Assembly (NCBI RefSeq): GCF_003850045.1
Contig: NZ_RQJX01000001.1
Coordinates: forward strand, 124,001 to 188,000
From: Aeromicrobium camelliae
Lineage (GTDB): Bacteria > Actinomycetota > Actinomycetes > Propionibacteriales > Nocardioidaceae
Length of the DNA: 64,000 nt
Reading direction: 5' to 3'
In this document: positions 54,460 through 62,462 of the stretch, one piece after another
Position numbering within the stretch: position 1 is the stretch's first letter
Layout: each line of letters begins with the position of its first letter
Position numbers and translations under genes: made by a program
The notes under the pieces: generated by a model
Database searches by the model: none
The model's input: only the letters and a program-made list of their open reading frames with translations
Told to the model about the DNA's origin: nothing

Positions 54460-54465
54460 TACGTT
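54460..54465 (+). promoter_or_regulatory. -10 box of ispE (leaderless)
   Basis: TACGTT ends six bases before the GTG at 54472. Confidence 0.45.
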
Positions 54466-54471
54466 GGTGCG

Positions 54472-55389
54472 GTGCGAAGTGTGAAGGTGCGCGTCCCGGC
54501 GAAGATCAATCTGGCGCTGCATGTCGGTGCCGCTCGCGCCGACGGCTACCACCAGCTCTCCACCGTCTTCCATGCCATCGACATGTACGACGAGATCACC
54601 GCGACGGCCACCCACGACGGAGCGATCAACGTCGAGGTGGTCGATGTGCAGGGGCAGCCGATGCCTCACGTGCCGGTCGACCGCACCAACCTCGCCGTCC
54701 GCGCTGCCGCCGTGCTGCGCGACCGTCTCGACGAGCCCGACTTGGGTGTTCATCTGCACATCCGCAAGACCATCCCGGTGGCTGGAGGCATGGCCGGCGG
54801 TTCCGCCGACGCCGCCGGTGCGTTGCTCGCGTGCAACGACGTGTGGCGCGGAGCGCTGTCGCGGGACGAACTCGACGCGCTCGCGGCGACGCTCGGCAGC
54901 GACGTGCCGTTCCTGCTGCACGGCGGCAACGCGCTGGGGGCAGGTCGGGGTGAACTGATCACCCCGGTGTTGTCGCGCTCGACGTTCCACTGGGTCCTCG
55001 GGGTGTATGCCGAGGGCATGTCGACGCCTGCGGTGTACGCCGAGTTCGACCGGCTGGCCGGCGGGCGCGGCGTCAATACGCCCGATGAGCCTCGCGATGT
55101 CCTCGCAGCGCTCGGCAGCGGCGACCCCGACGCGCTCGCGGTGGCGCTGCGCAACGACCTCGCGCCTGCCGCACTCTCGTTGCGTCCCGAACTGCTGCGC
55201 GGTATCGAGGCCGCGGGCCCCGCACCTGCGCTCGCCGCCGTGATTTCCGGATCGGGACCGACGACGGTCTTCCTGGTTCCGGACGCCGAGAGCGCCGAGC
55301 TGCTCGCGCTCGACCTGCGGACCCAGGCCGTCTTCGACGACGTGCTGATCGCGCGAGGGCCCGTTCCCGGAGCGCGGGTGGTCGGCTGA
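54472..55389 (+). CDS. ispE: 4-diphosphocytidyl-2-C-methyl-D-erythritol kinase
   Basis: The GHMP kinase of the MEP isoprenoid pathway. The 305-residue protein starts RSVKVRVPAKINLALHVG and carries RADGYHQLSTVFHAI, the ATP loop PVAGGMAGGSADAAGALLA, LGSDVPFLLHGGNALG and VISGSGPTTVFLV. The GTG at 54472 matches the family N-terminus and sits at leaderless distance from its -10. Its stop overlaps the ABC-F start by one base (TGATG). Confidence 0.95.
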   Translation: MRSVKVRVPAKINLALHVGAARADGYHQLSTVFHAIDMYDEITATATHDGAINVEVVDVQGQPMPHVPVDRTNLAVRAAAVLRDRLDEPDLGVHLHIRKTIPVAGGMAGGSADAAGALLACNDVWRGALSRDELDALAATLGSDVPFLLHGGNALGAGRGELITPVLSRSTFHWVLGVYAEGMSTPAVYAEFDRLAGGRGVNTPDEPRDVLAALGSGDPDALAVALRNDLAPAALSLRPELLRGIEAAGPAPALAAVISGSGPTTVFLVPDAESAELLALDLRTQAVFDDVLIARGPVPGARVVG

Positions 55390-57185
55390 TGCCACCGCTC
55401 ATCGTGGGAGAGCGGCTCGCCATGTCGTTCCCCACCAAGGACGTGCTGTCTGACGTCACGCTCGGGATCGCCGAGGGCGACCGCATCGGCGTGGTGGGCC
55501 GCAACGGCGACGGCAAGTCGACGTTGCTGCGCATCCTCGGTAAGCGCATGGAACCCGACGAGGGGCGCGTGACATGGCGCCGCGACCTGCGGGTCGGCTA
55601 TGTCGACCAATCCGATGCCATCGACACGGAGCTGACGGTCGGCGCCGCCGTCGTCGGCGATCGCGCCGAGCACGAATGGGCCGGTGACGCGCGAGTCCGC
55701 GACGTCATCGACGGGCTCCTCCCGCAGGACGTGTCGTGGGACGCGACGATCGGGAGGCTCTCGGGCGGACAGCGGCGGCGCGTCGCACTCGCTGCCGCGC
55801 TGATCGAGTCGTGGGACGTACTGATCCTCGACGAGCCCACCAACCATCTGGATATCGACGCCGTGGTGTGGCTCGCGGAGCACCTGAAGAAGCGTTGGCC
55901 GGCGGGAACCGGTGGATTCGCCGTCGTCACGCACGACCGGTGGTTCCTCGATGAGGTGTGCACCACCACCTGGGAGGTGCACGACCGCACGGTCGATGCC
56001 TTCGAGGGCGGTTACGCCGCGTACGTCCTGCAACGCGTCGAACGGGACCGGCAGGCCGCCGCCAGCGAGGCTCGCCGTCAGAACCTCATGCGCAAGGAGC
56101 TCGCGTGGCTGCGGCGCGGTGCGCCGGCGCGCACGTCGAAGCCCAAGTTCCGGATCGACGCGGCGAACGAACTGATCGAGCGCGAACCGCCTGTCCGCGA
56201 CAGCGTCGAGCTGACGCAGCTGGCGACCGCGAGGCTCGGCAAGGACGTCGTCGACCTGCTCGACGTGAGCGTGCAGGCTCCGGACGGTCGGACGATCCTG
56301 CGCGACGTCGAGTGGCGGATCGGGCCGGGGGAGCGGGCCGGCATCCTCGGCGTCAACGGGGCCGGCAAGAGCACGCTGCTGGGCGTCGTGACGGGTGAGG
56401 TGAAGCCCTCGGCAGGACGGGTGAAGCGGGGCAAGACGGTGCGCATCGCGACCCTCAGTCAGTCGCTGCACGAGCTCGACGCGATCGCCGACGAGCGGGT
56501 CAGCGACGTCATCGGCCGGCAGCGGGCAACGTACGTCGCGGGTGGCAAGGAACTCACGCCCGGACAGTTGCTCGAGCGGCTCGGGTTCCGCACGCAGCAG
56601 CTCTCCACGCCGATCCGCGACCTGTCGGGCGGTCAGCGCCGGCGGCTCCAGCTCCTGCTGATCATCCTGCAGGAGCCGAACGTGCTGATCCTCGACGAGC
56701 CGACGAACGACATGGACACCGACATGCTGACCGCGATCGAGGACCTCCTCGACACGTGGCCCGGGACGCTGCTCGTCGTCTCGCACGACCGGTACCTGAT
56801 GGAGCGGGTGACCGACCACCAGTACGCGGTGATCGGCGGCCATCTGCGCCATCTTCCTGGTGGTGTGGACGAGTACCTGCGGCTGCAGCGTGCCGTCGAA
56901 GCGCGTGAAGCGGCCGAGGTGGCCGAGGCCGCTTCGGCGAGCGCTCCGGTGTCCCGTCCGTCCGCCCGGCGCGAGCGCGAACTCAAGAAGGAACTTGCGC
57001 GCGCCGAACGGCAGGTGGAGCGTTTGACGGCGCAGGTCGAGGACCTCGACGCCCAGATGGCGCAGGCCGCCACCGACCCCGATCGCCTCATGTCACTCGA
57101 CGCCGAACGGCGGGCGGCGGCTGGAGAGCTGGAGGCTGCGGAGGCGGCCTGGCTCGACGCTGCCAGTGAACTCGACGCCCTCTGA
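55389..57185 (+). CDS. ABC-F family ATPase
   Basis: A 598-residue soluble protein with two ABC ATPase cassettes and no membrane span. Cassette 1 has GRNGDGKSTLLRILG, RLSGGQRRRVALAAAL and DVLILDEPTNHLD; cassette 2 has GVNGAGKSTLLGVV, DLSGGQRRRLQLLLIIL and LILDEPTNDMD, with the P-site linker between them (residues about 220-275, basic and helical) and a C-terminal coiled coil (residues about 520-595: RERELKKELARAERQVERL). ABC-F proteins act on the ribosome E-site. The position right after ispE is conserved in actinobacteria. It may be Uup-like because of the C-terminal coiled coil; antibiotic resistance is not indicated. Confidence 0.93.
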   Translation: MPPLIVGERLAMSFPTKDVLSDVTLGIAEGDRIGVVGRNGDGKSTLLRILGKRMEPDEGRVTWRRDLRVGYVDQSDAIDTELTVGAAVVGDRAEHEWAGDARVRDVIDGLLPQDVSWDATIGRLSGGQRRRVALAAALIESWDVLILDEPTNHLDIDAVVWLAEHLKKRWPAGTGGFAVVTHDRWFLDEVCTTTWEVHDRTVDAFEGGYAAYVLQRVERDRQAAASEARRQNLMRKELAWLRRGAPARTSKPKFRIDAANELIEREPPVRDSVELTQLATARLGKDVVDLLDVSVQAPDGRTILRDVEWRIGPGERAGILGVNGAGKSTLLGVVTGEVKPSAGRVKRGKTVRIATLSQSLHELDAIADERVSDVIGRQRATYVAGGKELTPGQLLERLGFRTQQLSTPIRDLSGGQRRRLQLLLIILQEPNVLILDEPTNDMDTDMLTAIEDLLDTWPGTLLVVSHDRYLMERVTDHQYAVIGGHLRHLPGGVDEYLRLQRAVEAREAAEVAEAASASAPVSRPSARRERELKKELARAERQVERLTAQVEDLDAQMAQAATDPDRLMSLDAERRAAAGELEAAEAAWLDAASELDAL

Positions 57186-57195
57186 CGCCATCCCC

Positions 57196-57319
57196 GTCAC
57201 TGCCCGCCGGTCTCTGCGCCGGTCACTGCCCGCCGATCTCCGCGAGTGGCGCAAACTGGGGCCATTGCGGCCCCGGACGTCCCCATCCTGCGCCACTCGG
57301 TGTCCACTTTGCGCCACTC
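57196..57319. repeat. Repeat-rich palindromic intergenic region
   Basis: The 214-bp gap between the convergent ABC-F and MarR genes holds two tandem 26-bp units beginning GTCACTGCCCGCCG (57196 and 57222). Then CGAGTGGCGCA (57243-57253) is perfectly complementary to 57289-57299 and, as GAGTGGCGCAAA, to 57308-57319. A GGGGCC/GGCCCC stem lies in the loop. It could terminate both genes; three copies of GCGCCACTC or its complement suggest a palindromic repeat family. Confidence 0.7.
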
Positions 57320-57399
57320 CCCGGGGGAGCGGAGTGCCACTCGCGGGGGAGCAGAGAGGAGCTCGCGAGGAGCAGGTGCCGACGGAGACGAGCCGGCCG

Positions 57400-57885
57400 T
57401 TACTCCGAGAAGGGTTGCGTCAGCACCCGCAGCGACGAGGCGATCGACTCCCGGTCGGCGGCCGGCAGACCGGCCAGCAGCCGCGACTCATGGTTCATCA
57501 GCTCGTCGAGCGCCGCATCGACGCGCTCGCGCCCGGCGGTGGTCAGTCGTACCAGGACACCGCGCCGATCGGACGGGGCTGGCCGCCGTTCGACGAGGCC
57601 CTTGCTCTGGAGCCGATCGACGCGATTGGTCATCGTTCCGCTCGTCACCATGGTGGCGGTGACGAGTTGGCCCGCCGAGAGCTCGTACGGCTCGCCGGCC
57701 CGTCGAAGGGCGGCCAGGACGTCGAATTCCCAGGGCTCGAGCCCTTGCGCGGCGAAGGCCTGCTTGCGCAGCCGGTCGAGATGTTTGGCGAGACGAGTGA
57801 CGCGGCTGAGCACCTCCATGGGGGACACGTCGGTCTCCGGGCGCTCGCGGCGCCACGCGGCGACGATCCGATCGACCTCGTCCAT
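57400..57885 (-). CDS. MarR-family transcriptional regulator
   Basis: A 161-residue winged-helix regulator of the MarR family. The DNA-binding part reads LEPWEFDVLAALRRAGEPYE, the recognition helix VTSGTMTNRVDRLQSKGLVE, and the wing RRPAPSDRRGVLVRLT. The ligand is unknown and no target gene sits beside it except the tRNA-Gln/glmU region. The ATG at 57885 is six bases from a TAGACT box (leaderless). Two palindromes just upstream fit autoregulation. Confidence 0.92.
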   Translation of the reverse strand: MDEVDRIVAAWRRERPETDVSPMEVLSRVTRLAKHLDRLRKQAFAAQGLEPWEFDVLAALRRAGEPYELSAGQLVTATMVTSGTMTNRVDRLQSKGLVERRPAPSDRRGVLVRLTTAGRERVDAALDELMNHESRLLAGLPAADRESIASSLRVLTQPFSE

Positions 57886-57891
57886 GGCGGG

Positions 57892-57929
57892 AGTCTACCC
57901 GTCAAGAATCTTGAGGCCGAGAATCTCGG
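57892..57929 (-). promoter_or_regulatory. MarR promoter with twin palindromic operators
   Basis: The -10 box TAGACT (57892-57897) is followed upstream by two 13-bp palindromes with a central A: TCAAGAATCTTGA (57902-57914) and CCGAGAATCTCGG (57917-57929). Their centres are 15 bp apart and both share the core AGAATCT. This is what a MarR dimer-pair site looks like. Confidence 0.65.
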
Positions 57930-57993
57930 TCTGCGACGACGGTCACCGTCACCTGGGACGCGTCGCGGTCGGTTCGGTACGCTGGACGCGCTT

Positions 57994-58075
57994 TCCCCGG
58001 TTGGTCTGTCGGCAGGGCCCGCCTGACTTTGAATCAGGACTAGCGACGTAGGTTCGACTCCTACCCGGGGAGCCA
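57994..58075 (+). tRNA. tRNA-Gln (anticodon TTG), with CCA encoded
   Basis: Acceptor TCCCCGG pairs with CCGGGGA, discriminator G, CCA encoded. D-stem GGTC/GGCC, anticodon stem CCTGA/TCAGG with loop CTTTGAA (anticodon TTG), T-arm GTAGG-TTCGACT-CCTAC. The segment between anticodon and T stems is nine bases and two bases separate the D and anticodon stems, more than usual for glutamine tRNA; total 82 bases with CCA. A tRNA-Gln next to glmU is a familiar actinobacterial arrangement. Confidence 0.85.
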
Positions 58076-58117
58076 CGCTCTCGACTTTCCCCGCTCTCGA
58101 CCACGAAGGAGCCGCGC

Positions 58118-59560
58118 GTGGACGCGAACGTCACCGCGATCGTGCTGGCGGCGGGTGCCGGCACCCGCATGAAGTCCGAACGAGCCAAAGTCCTCCACGA
58201 ACTGGCCGGCCGTCCGATGCTCGGCCACGCGCTGGCCGCCGTGCAGGAGTTCGGAGCTCGACGACGCGTCGTGGTCGTCGGCCACCAACGTGAACAGGTC
58301 GAGGAGGCGCTGACCACCTTCGACACCGATGCCGTGGTGGCGGTGCAGCACGAGCGCAAGGGCACCGGCGACGCCGTGCGCGCCGCCCTCGATGCTCTCG
58401 GCGCGGAGCCCGAGGCGCTCGGCACCGTTCTCATCACCTACGGTGACGTCCCCCTCCTCCAGCCGCAGACGCTCGCCGACGTCGTGACCGCGCATCGCGA
58501 GGCAGGTCGCGCCGTGACCATCCTGTCGGCCCACGTCGGCGATCCCACCGGCTACGGGCGCATTCTCCGCGACGATGCCGGTGGCGTCGTGGCCATCCGC
58601 GAGCACGAGGACGCCACCGACGCCGAACGTGAGGTGCGCGAGATCAACAGCGGCATCCTCGCCGTCGACGGCGCCTTCCTCGTGCAGGCCCTGGCTCGAT
58701 TGACGCCGCAGAACGCGCAAGGCGAGCTGTACCTGACCGACATCGTCGGCTTCGCGGTCGAGGACGGGCTGCCCGTCGGCGCGCACGTGCTCGAGGATGT
58801 GTGGCAGACCGAGGGCGTCAACGACCGCGCCCAGCTCGCGCGCCTCGCTCGCGAGCTCAACCGGCGCATCACCGACCACTGGATGCGTGAAGGGGTCACG
58901 ATCGTCGATCCGGCCACCACGTGGATCGACTCGGACGTCACCCTCGCTCCCGACGTGACGGTCCTTCCCGGCACGCAACTCCTCGGCGCGACCTCCATCG
59001 CGACCGGCGCCACGATCGGCCCCGACACCACGCTGCGCAACGTGGAGGTCGGCCCGGGCGCGAGCGTCGTGCGGACCCACGGAAGCGACTCGGTGATCGG
59101 CCCCGACGCGTCCGTCGGTCCGTTCGCCTATCTGCGCCCTGGAACCGAACTCGGCACGGCCAGCAAGGTCGGGACATTCGTCGAGACCAAGAACTCGACG
59201 CTCGGCGACGGCGCCAAGGTGCCGCATCTGTCGTACATCGGTGACGCCACCGTCGGTGAGGGCACCAACCTCGGTGCCGGCGCGATCACGGCCAACTACG
59301 ACGGCCAGCACAAGCACCGCACGACGATCGGCCGCCACGTCAAGACCGGCTGCGACAACGTGTTCGTCGCGCCGGTCGAGATCGGCGACGGGGCGTTCAC
59401 GGGGGCAGGCACGATCGTGCGCGACGACATTCCCCCGGGGGCGCTTGGCGTGAGCGCTGGGCCACAGAGGATCATGGAGGGGTGGGTCGCACGTCGTCGG
59501 CCCGGCTCGGCGTCGCACGAGGCCGCCTCCGCAGCACAGCAGGAAGAGAACAACCGGTGA
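58118..59560 (+). CDS. glmU: Bifunctional N-acetylglucosamine-1-phosphate uridyltransferase / glucosamine-1-phosphate acetyltransferase
   Basis: GlmU performs the last two steps to UDP-GlcNAc. The 480-residue protein has the pyrophosphorylase domain (residues 1 to about 235; LAAGAGTRMKSERAKVLHEL, GTGDAVRAAL, TYGDVPLL) and a left-handed beta-helix acetyltransferase domain (residues about 260-455; GPFAYLRPGTELGTASKVG, NLGAGAITANYDG, TIGRHVKTGCDN). The C-terminal 30 residues are a variable tail. GTG 58118 has AAGGAG seven bases upstream. It overlaps prs by four bases. Confidence 0.97.
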   Translation: MDANVTAIVLAAGAGTRMKSERAKVLHELAGRPMLGHALAAVQEFGARRRVVVVGHQREQVEEALTTFDTDAVVAVQHERKGTGDAVRAALDALGAEPEALGTVLITYGDVPLLQPQTLADVVTAHREAGRAVTILSAHVGDPTGYGRILRDDAGGVVAIREHEDATDAEREVREINSGILAVDGAFLVQALARLTPQNAQGELYLTDIVGFAVEDGLPVGAHVLEDVWQTEGVNDRAQLARLARELNRRITDHWMREGVTIVDPATTWIDSDVTLAPDVTVLPGTQLLGATSIATGATIGPDTTLRNVEVGPGASVVRTHGSDSVIGPDASVGPFAYLRPGTELGTASKVGTFVETKNSTLGDGAKVPHLSYIGDATVGEGTNLGAGAITANYDGQHKHRTTIGRHVKTGCDNVFVAPVEIGDGAFTGAGTIVRDDIPPGALGVSAGPQRIMEGWVARRRPGSASHEAASAAQQEENNR

Positions 59561-60540
59561 CCAGCAGTAGTCTCAGCGAGCGCACGCCGACCCGCAACCT
59601 CATGCTCTTCTCGGGCCGGGTGCACCCGACCCTGGCCCACGAGGTCGCCGAGCTGTTGCAGGTCGACCTCGTGCCCACCACCGCGTACGACTTCGCCAAC
59701 GGCGAGATCTACGTCCGGTTCGACAAGTCGGTGCGCGGCTGCGACGCCTTCGTCATCCAGAGCCACGCAGCTCCCATCAACGAGGCGATCATGGAGCAGC
59801 TCATCATGATCGACGCGCTCAAGCGCGCCTCGGCCAAGCGCATCACCGTGGTGCTCCCGTTCTACGGCTACGCCCGCCAGGACAAGAAGCACCTCGGCCG
59901 TGAGCCCATCTCGGCGCGACTGATCGCCGACCTCTTCCTCACCGCCGGCGCTGACCGGCTCATGACCGTCGACTTGCACACGGCGCAGATCCAGGGCTTC
60001 TTCGACGGCCCGGTCGACCACCTGCTGGCGATGCCGATCCTCACCCGGCACGTCAAGAAGAAGTACGCCGACAAGCCGCTCGCCGTGGTCTCGCCCGATG
60101 CCGGTCGCATCAAGGTCGCCGAGTCCTGGGCCAACTCGCTCGGGGGAGCGCCGCTGGCGTTCATCCACAAGACGCGCGACATCTCCCGTCCCAACGAGAG
60201 CAAGGCCAACCGCGTCGTGGGCGACGTCAAGGGCCGCATCTGCATCCTCGTCGACGACCTGATCGACACCGGCGGCACGATCGTGCAGGCCGCCGAGGCG
60301 CTGATGGCCGAGGGTGCGGCCGAGGTCGTCATCGCCGCGACCCACGCGGTGTTCTCCGGCCCTGCGGTCGACCGGCTCAAGAACTGCAGCGCGCGCGAGG
60401 TCATCGTGACCAACACGCTCCCGCTGTCGGACGACAAGCACTTCGACAAGCTCACGGTGCTGTCCATCGCGCCGCTGCTCGCGCAGGCCGTGTCCGCGGT
60501 CTTCGAAGACGGATCGGTCACCAGCCTCTTCACGGAGTGA
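59557..60540 (+). CDS. prs: Ribose-phosphate pyrophosphokinase
   Basis: Makes PRPP from ribose-5-phosphate and ATP. The 327-residue class I enzyme has NLMLFSGRVHPTLAHEVAEL, FANGEIYVRFDKSVRG, the KRITVVLPFYGYARQDKK loop, MTVDLHTAQIQGFF and the PRPP-binding CILVDDLIDTGGTIVQAA. The GTG overlaps the glmU stop (GTGA). glmU-prs-rplY-pth is the usual actinobacterial order. Confidence 0.96.
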   Translation: MTSSSLSERTPTRNLMLFSGRVHPTLAHEVAELLQVDLVPTTAYDFANGEIYVRFDKSVRGCDAFVIQSHAAPINEAIMEQLIMIDALKRASAKRITVVLPFYGYARQDKKHLGREPISARLIADLFLTAGADRLMTVDLHTAQIQGFFDGPVDHLLAMPILTRHVKKKYADKPLAVVSPDAGRIKVAESWANSLGGAPLAFIHKTRDISRPNESKANRVVGDVKGRICILVDDLIDTGGTIVQAAEALMAEGAAEVVIAATHAVFSGPAVDRLKNCSAREVIVTNTLPLSDDKHFDKLTVLSIAPLLAQAVSAVFEDGSVTSLFTE

Positions 60541-60547
60541 CTCCGTG
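60531..60547 (+). other. Hairpin that holds the prs stop and the next start codon
   Basis: CACGGAG-TGA-CTCCGTG: the prs stop TGA is the loop, and the GTG of the following gene is in the right arm. It would close the start site unless ribosomes translate through the end of prs. Confidence 0.5.
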
Positions 60548-60928
60548 CTCCACCGCGGCCGGGCCCTCGGTCTCGCGATGCTCATCGGGGTGCTTTACTC
60601 CCTGATCGCGGTGGCGGGAGCCTTCCTCGTCGGTGCCGAGAGTCCGGCGCTCGCCGCGGCGACCGCCGTCGTCGCGGTCATCGGCCTGGTGGGCGGCTGG
60701 CTCACGACGGGTGTGGCGGTGCTGACGTTGCGCGCGACGCGTGACCGCGACCCGGACGACGACGTCGCCGTGTCGATGGCGACCCTGGCGGGGAGTGTGT
60801 TCATCGCGGTCTTCGGCTTCCTCGCCCTCCGCGCGCTCGGAGCATTGCCTGCGGTGGTCGCGGTGGCTGTCCTGACCGTCGCGACGCACGTCGTGCTGCG
60901 CCGCGGGCTGCCCCGGTTGCTGCTCTGA
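60545..60928 (+). CDS. Small membrane protein
   Basis: A 127-residue protein with four predicted spans (residues about 9-30, 35-58, 77-98 and 100-118) and a short charged loop TRDRDPDDDV in the middle. I recognise no family. It follows prs by four bases and its start codon is in a hairpin with the prs stop, pointing to translational coupling. Confidence 0.75.
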   Translation: MLHRGRALGLAMLIGVLYSLIAVAGAFLVGAESPALAAATAVVAVIGLVGGWLTTGVAVLTLRATRDRDPDDDVAVSMATLAGSVFIAVFGFLALRALGALPAVVAVAVLTVATHVVLRRGLPRLLL

Positions 60929-60972
60929 GCGGGGCTGAACGGAGCGATTTCCGTGCCCGACCTGCCGTGGGG

Positions 60973-61109
60973 TAGACTCTCCGGGTTGCCTCGGCGAGGG
61001 CCCACGCGGCCGTGATCGACGCGGCGCTCGAGTGCGAGTGCTGAGTCGAGCCTTGTCCAAGGCGGCCGAGACCACCTGAATGACGACGTATTCGAGGAGC
61101 TTCACCCCC
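60973..61109 (+). promoter_or_regulatory. rplY promoter and structured leader
   Basis: TAGACT (60973-60978) is the -10 box and gives a leader of about 125 bases. CTCGGC (60990-60995) can pair with GCCGAG (61065-61070), enclosing GCTCGA/TCGAGC (61026-61031 with 61046-61051) and GCCTTG/CAAGGC (61050-61055 with 61058-61063). The last two share bases 61050-61051, so they compete at that point. This looks like an autogenous r-protein leader, but none is known to me for this gene in actinobacteria. Confidence 0.45.
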
Positions 61110-61754
61110 GTGGCCGAGATCAAGATCGCCGCTGAAACCCGTACCGAGTTCGGCAAGGGCGCTGCGCGCCGCATCCGACGCGCCGACAAGGTGCCCGCAG
61201 TCCTCTACGGTCACGGCACCGATCCGGTGCACGTGACGCTGCCGGGCCACGACCTCATGCTGGCTCTCAAGAATTCCAACGCGCTGCTCACGATCGAGCT
61301 GGGCTCCGAGAGCCACCTCACCATCCCCAAGCAGGTGCAGCGCGACCCGCTCAAGGGCTTCATCGAGCACGCCGACCTCCTCATCGTCAAGCGTGGCGAG
61401 AAGGTTCAGGTCGACGTTCCGATCACCGTCGTCGGTGAGCCCGGACCCGACGCGCTCCTCGTGACCGAGAACGCGTCCGTCTCGATCGAGGCCGAGGCCA
61501 CGCACATCCCGTCCGAGATCGAGGTCTCCGTCGCGGGTCTCGAGGCCGGCGCTCAGGTGACCGCCGCCGACCTGCACCTGCCCGAGGGCGCTGCGCTCGC
61601 GGTCGAGCCCGAGCTCCTCATCATCAACGTCACCCACGCTCCCACGGCCGCCGAGGTCGAGGCGGAGCTCGAGGAGGCGGAGGCCGACGCGGGCATCGAG
61701 CACGACGCGCCCGAGGCCGAGGTCGGCGCCTCCGAGGAGAGCTCCGAAAGCTGA
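61110..61754 (+). CDS. rplY: 50S ribosomal protein L25 (Ctc form)
   Basis: A 5S rRNA-binding protein of the large subunit. The 214-residue product has the L25 domain (AEIKIAAETRTEFGKGAARR, VLYGHGTDPVHVTL, LLTIEL), the TL5/Ctc C-terminal beta domain (VQVDVPITVVGEPGPDALLV; IPSEIEVSVAGLEAG) and a 45-residue acidic tail, which is normal for actinobacteria. I chose GTG 61110, preceded by GAGGAG, over ATG 61080, because the family starts (M)AEIKL. The stop overlaps the pth ATG by one base. Confidence 0.94.
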   Translation: MAEIKIAAETRTEFGKGAARRIRRADKVPAVLYGHGTDPVHVTLPGHDLMLALKNSNALLTIELGSESHLTIPKQVQRDPLKGFIEHADLLIVKRGEKVQVDVPITVVGEPGPDALLVTENASVSIEAEATHIPSEIEVSVAGLEAGAQVTAADLHLPEGAALAVEPELLIINVTHAPTAAEVEAELEEAEADAGIEHDAPEAEVGASEESSES

Positions 61755-62320
61755 TGACGTGGCTCATCGTCGGGCTCGGGAATCCGGGCCCGACGTACGC
61801 TGCGACCCGGCACAACGTCGGGTATCTGGTCGCCGACGCGCTCGCGGAGCGCGTCGGCGGTCGTTTCACCACGCACAAGTCCCGGCGCGCCGACGTCGTG
61901 GAGGGACGGCTCGCCGGTGAGCGGGTGGTGCTGGGCCGAGCGCGCTCCTACATGAACGAGAGCGGGGGACCGGTCGCCGGTCTCGCCCAGTACTACGACG
62001 TCGCTGCGGACCATCTCGTCGTCATCCACGACGAACTGGACATCGACTTCGGCGCGCTGCGCATCAAGTTCGGCGGTGGCGACAACGGCCACAACGGGCT
62101 CAAATCCATCCGGCAGGCGCTCGGTACCGGTGACTACTACCGCGTGCGCGTCGGCATCGGCCGGCCCCCGGGCCGCCAGCCCGTCCACGACTTCGTGCTG
62201 AAGCCGTTCTCGTCGACCGAGCGTCGCGAGCTCGGGGTGAACGTCGAGGAGGCGGCCGACGCTGTCGAGAGCCTGCTCGTCGACGGTCTGGTCAAGACCC
62301 AGAGCGCGTTCAACCGCTGA
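61754..62320 (+). CDS. pth: Peptidyl-tRNA hydrolase
   Basis: Releases peptides from prematurely dropped peptidyl-tRNA. The 188-residue protein has WLIVGLGNPGPTYAATRHNVG with the catalytic His and Asn, RSYMNESGGPV, HDELDIDFGALRIKFGGG and NGLKSIRQALG in family order. The TGATG overlap with rplY shows co-translation. Confidence 0.96.
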   Translation: MTWLIVGLGNPGPTYAATRHNVGYLVADALAERVGGRFTTHKSRRADVVEGRLAGERVVLGRARSYMNESGGPVAGLAQYYDVAADHLVVIHDELDIDFGALRIKFGGGDNGHNGLKSIRQALGTGDYYRVRVGIGRPPGRQPVHDFVLKPFSSTERRELGVNVEEAADAVESLLVDGLVKTQSAFNR

Positions 62321-62338
62321 GCCAGGTTCTCCGGCAGC

Positions 62339-62420
62339 CCTCCGGCCCGAGATGTGGTCGCTTCTCGGTCACCGGCCTGCAGTTCAGTGACCCGAAACTG
62401 ACCACATCTCGGGCCGGAGG
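62339..62420. repeat. Perfect 21-bp long-loop inverted repeat
   Basis: The left arm (62339-62359, core CTCCGGCCCGAGATGTGGTC) is perfectly complementary to 62400-62420. The 40-base loop holds a second, imperfect TCGGTCAC/GTGACCCGA stem. It begins 18 bases after pth and ends 30 bases before the mfd -10 box; a terminator is possible but there is no U-run. Confidence 0.85.
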
Positions 62421-62449
62421 CCGTCCGGGTGAGGTGTGGAACCACGGCG

Positions 62450-62455
62450 TAATCT
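62450..62455 (+). promoter_or_regulatory. -10 box of mfd (leaderless)
   Basis: TAATCT ends seven bases before the ATG at 62463. Confidence 0.5.
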
Positions 62456-62462
62456 GGATACG

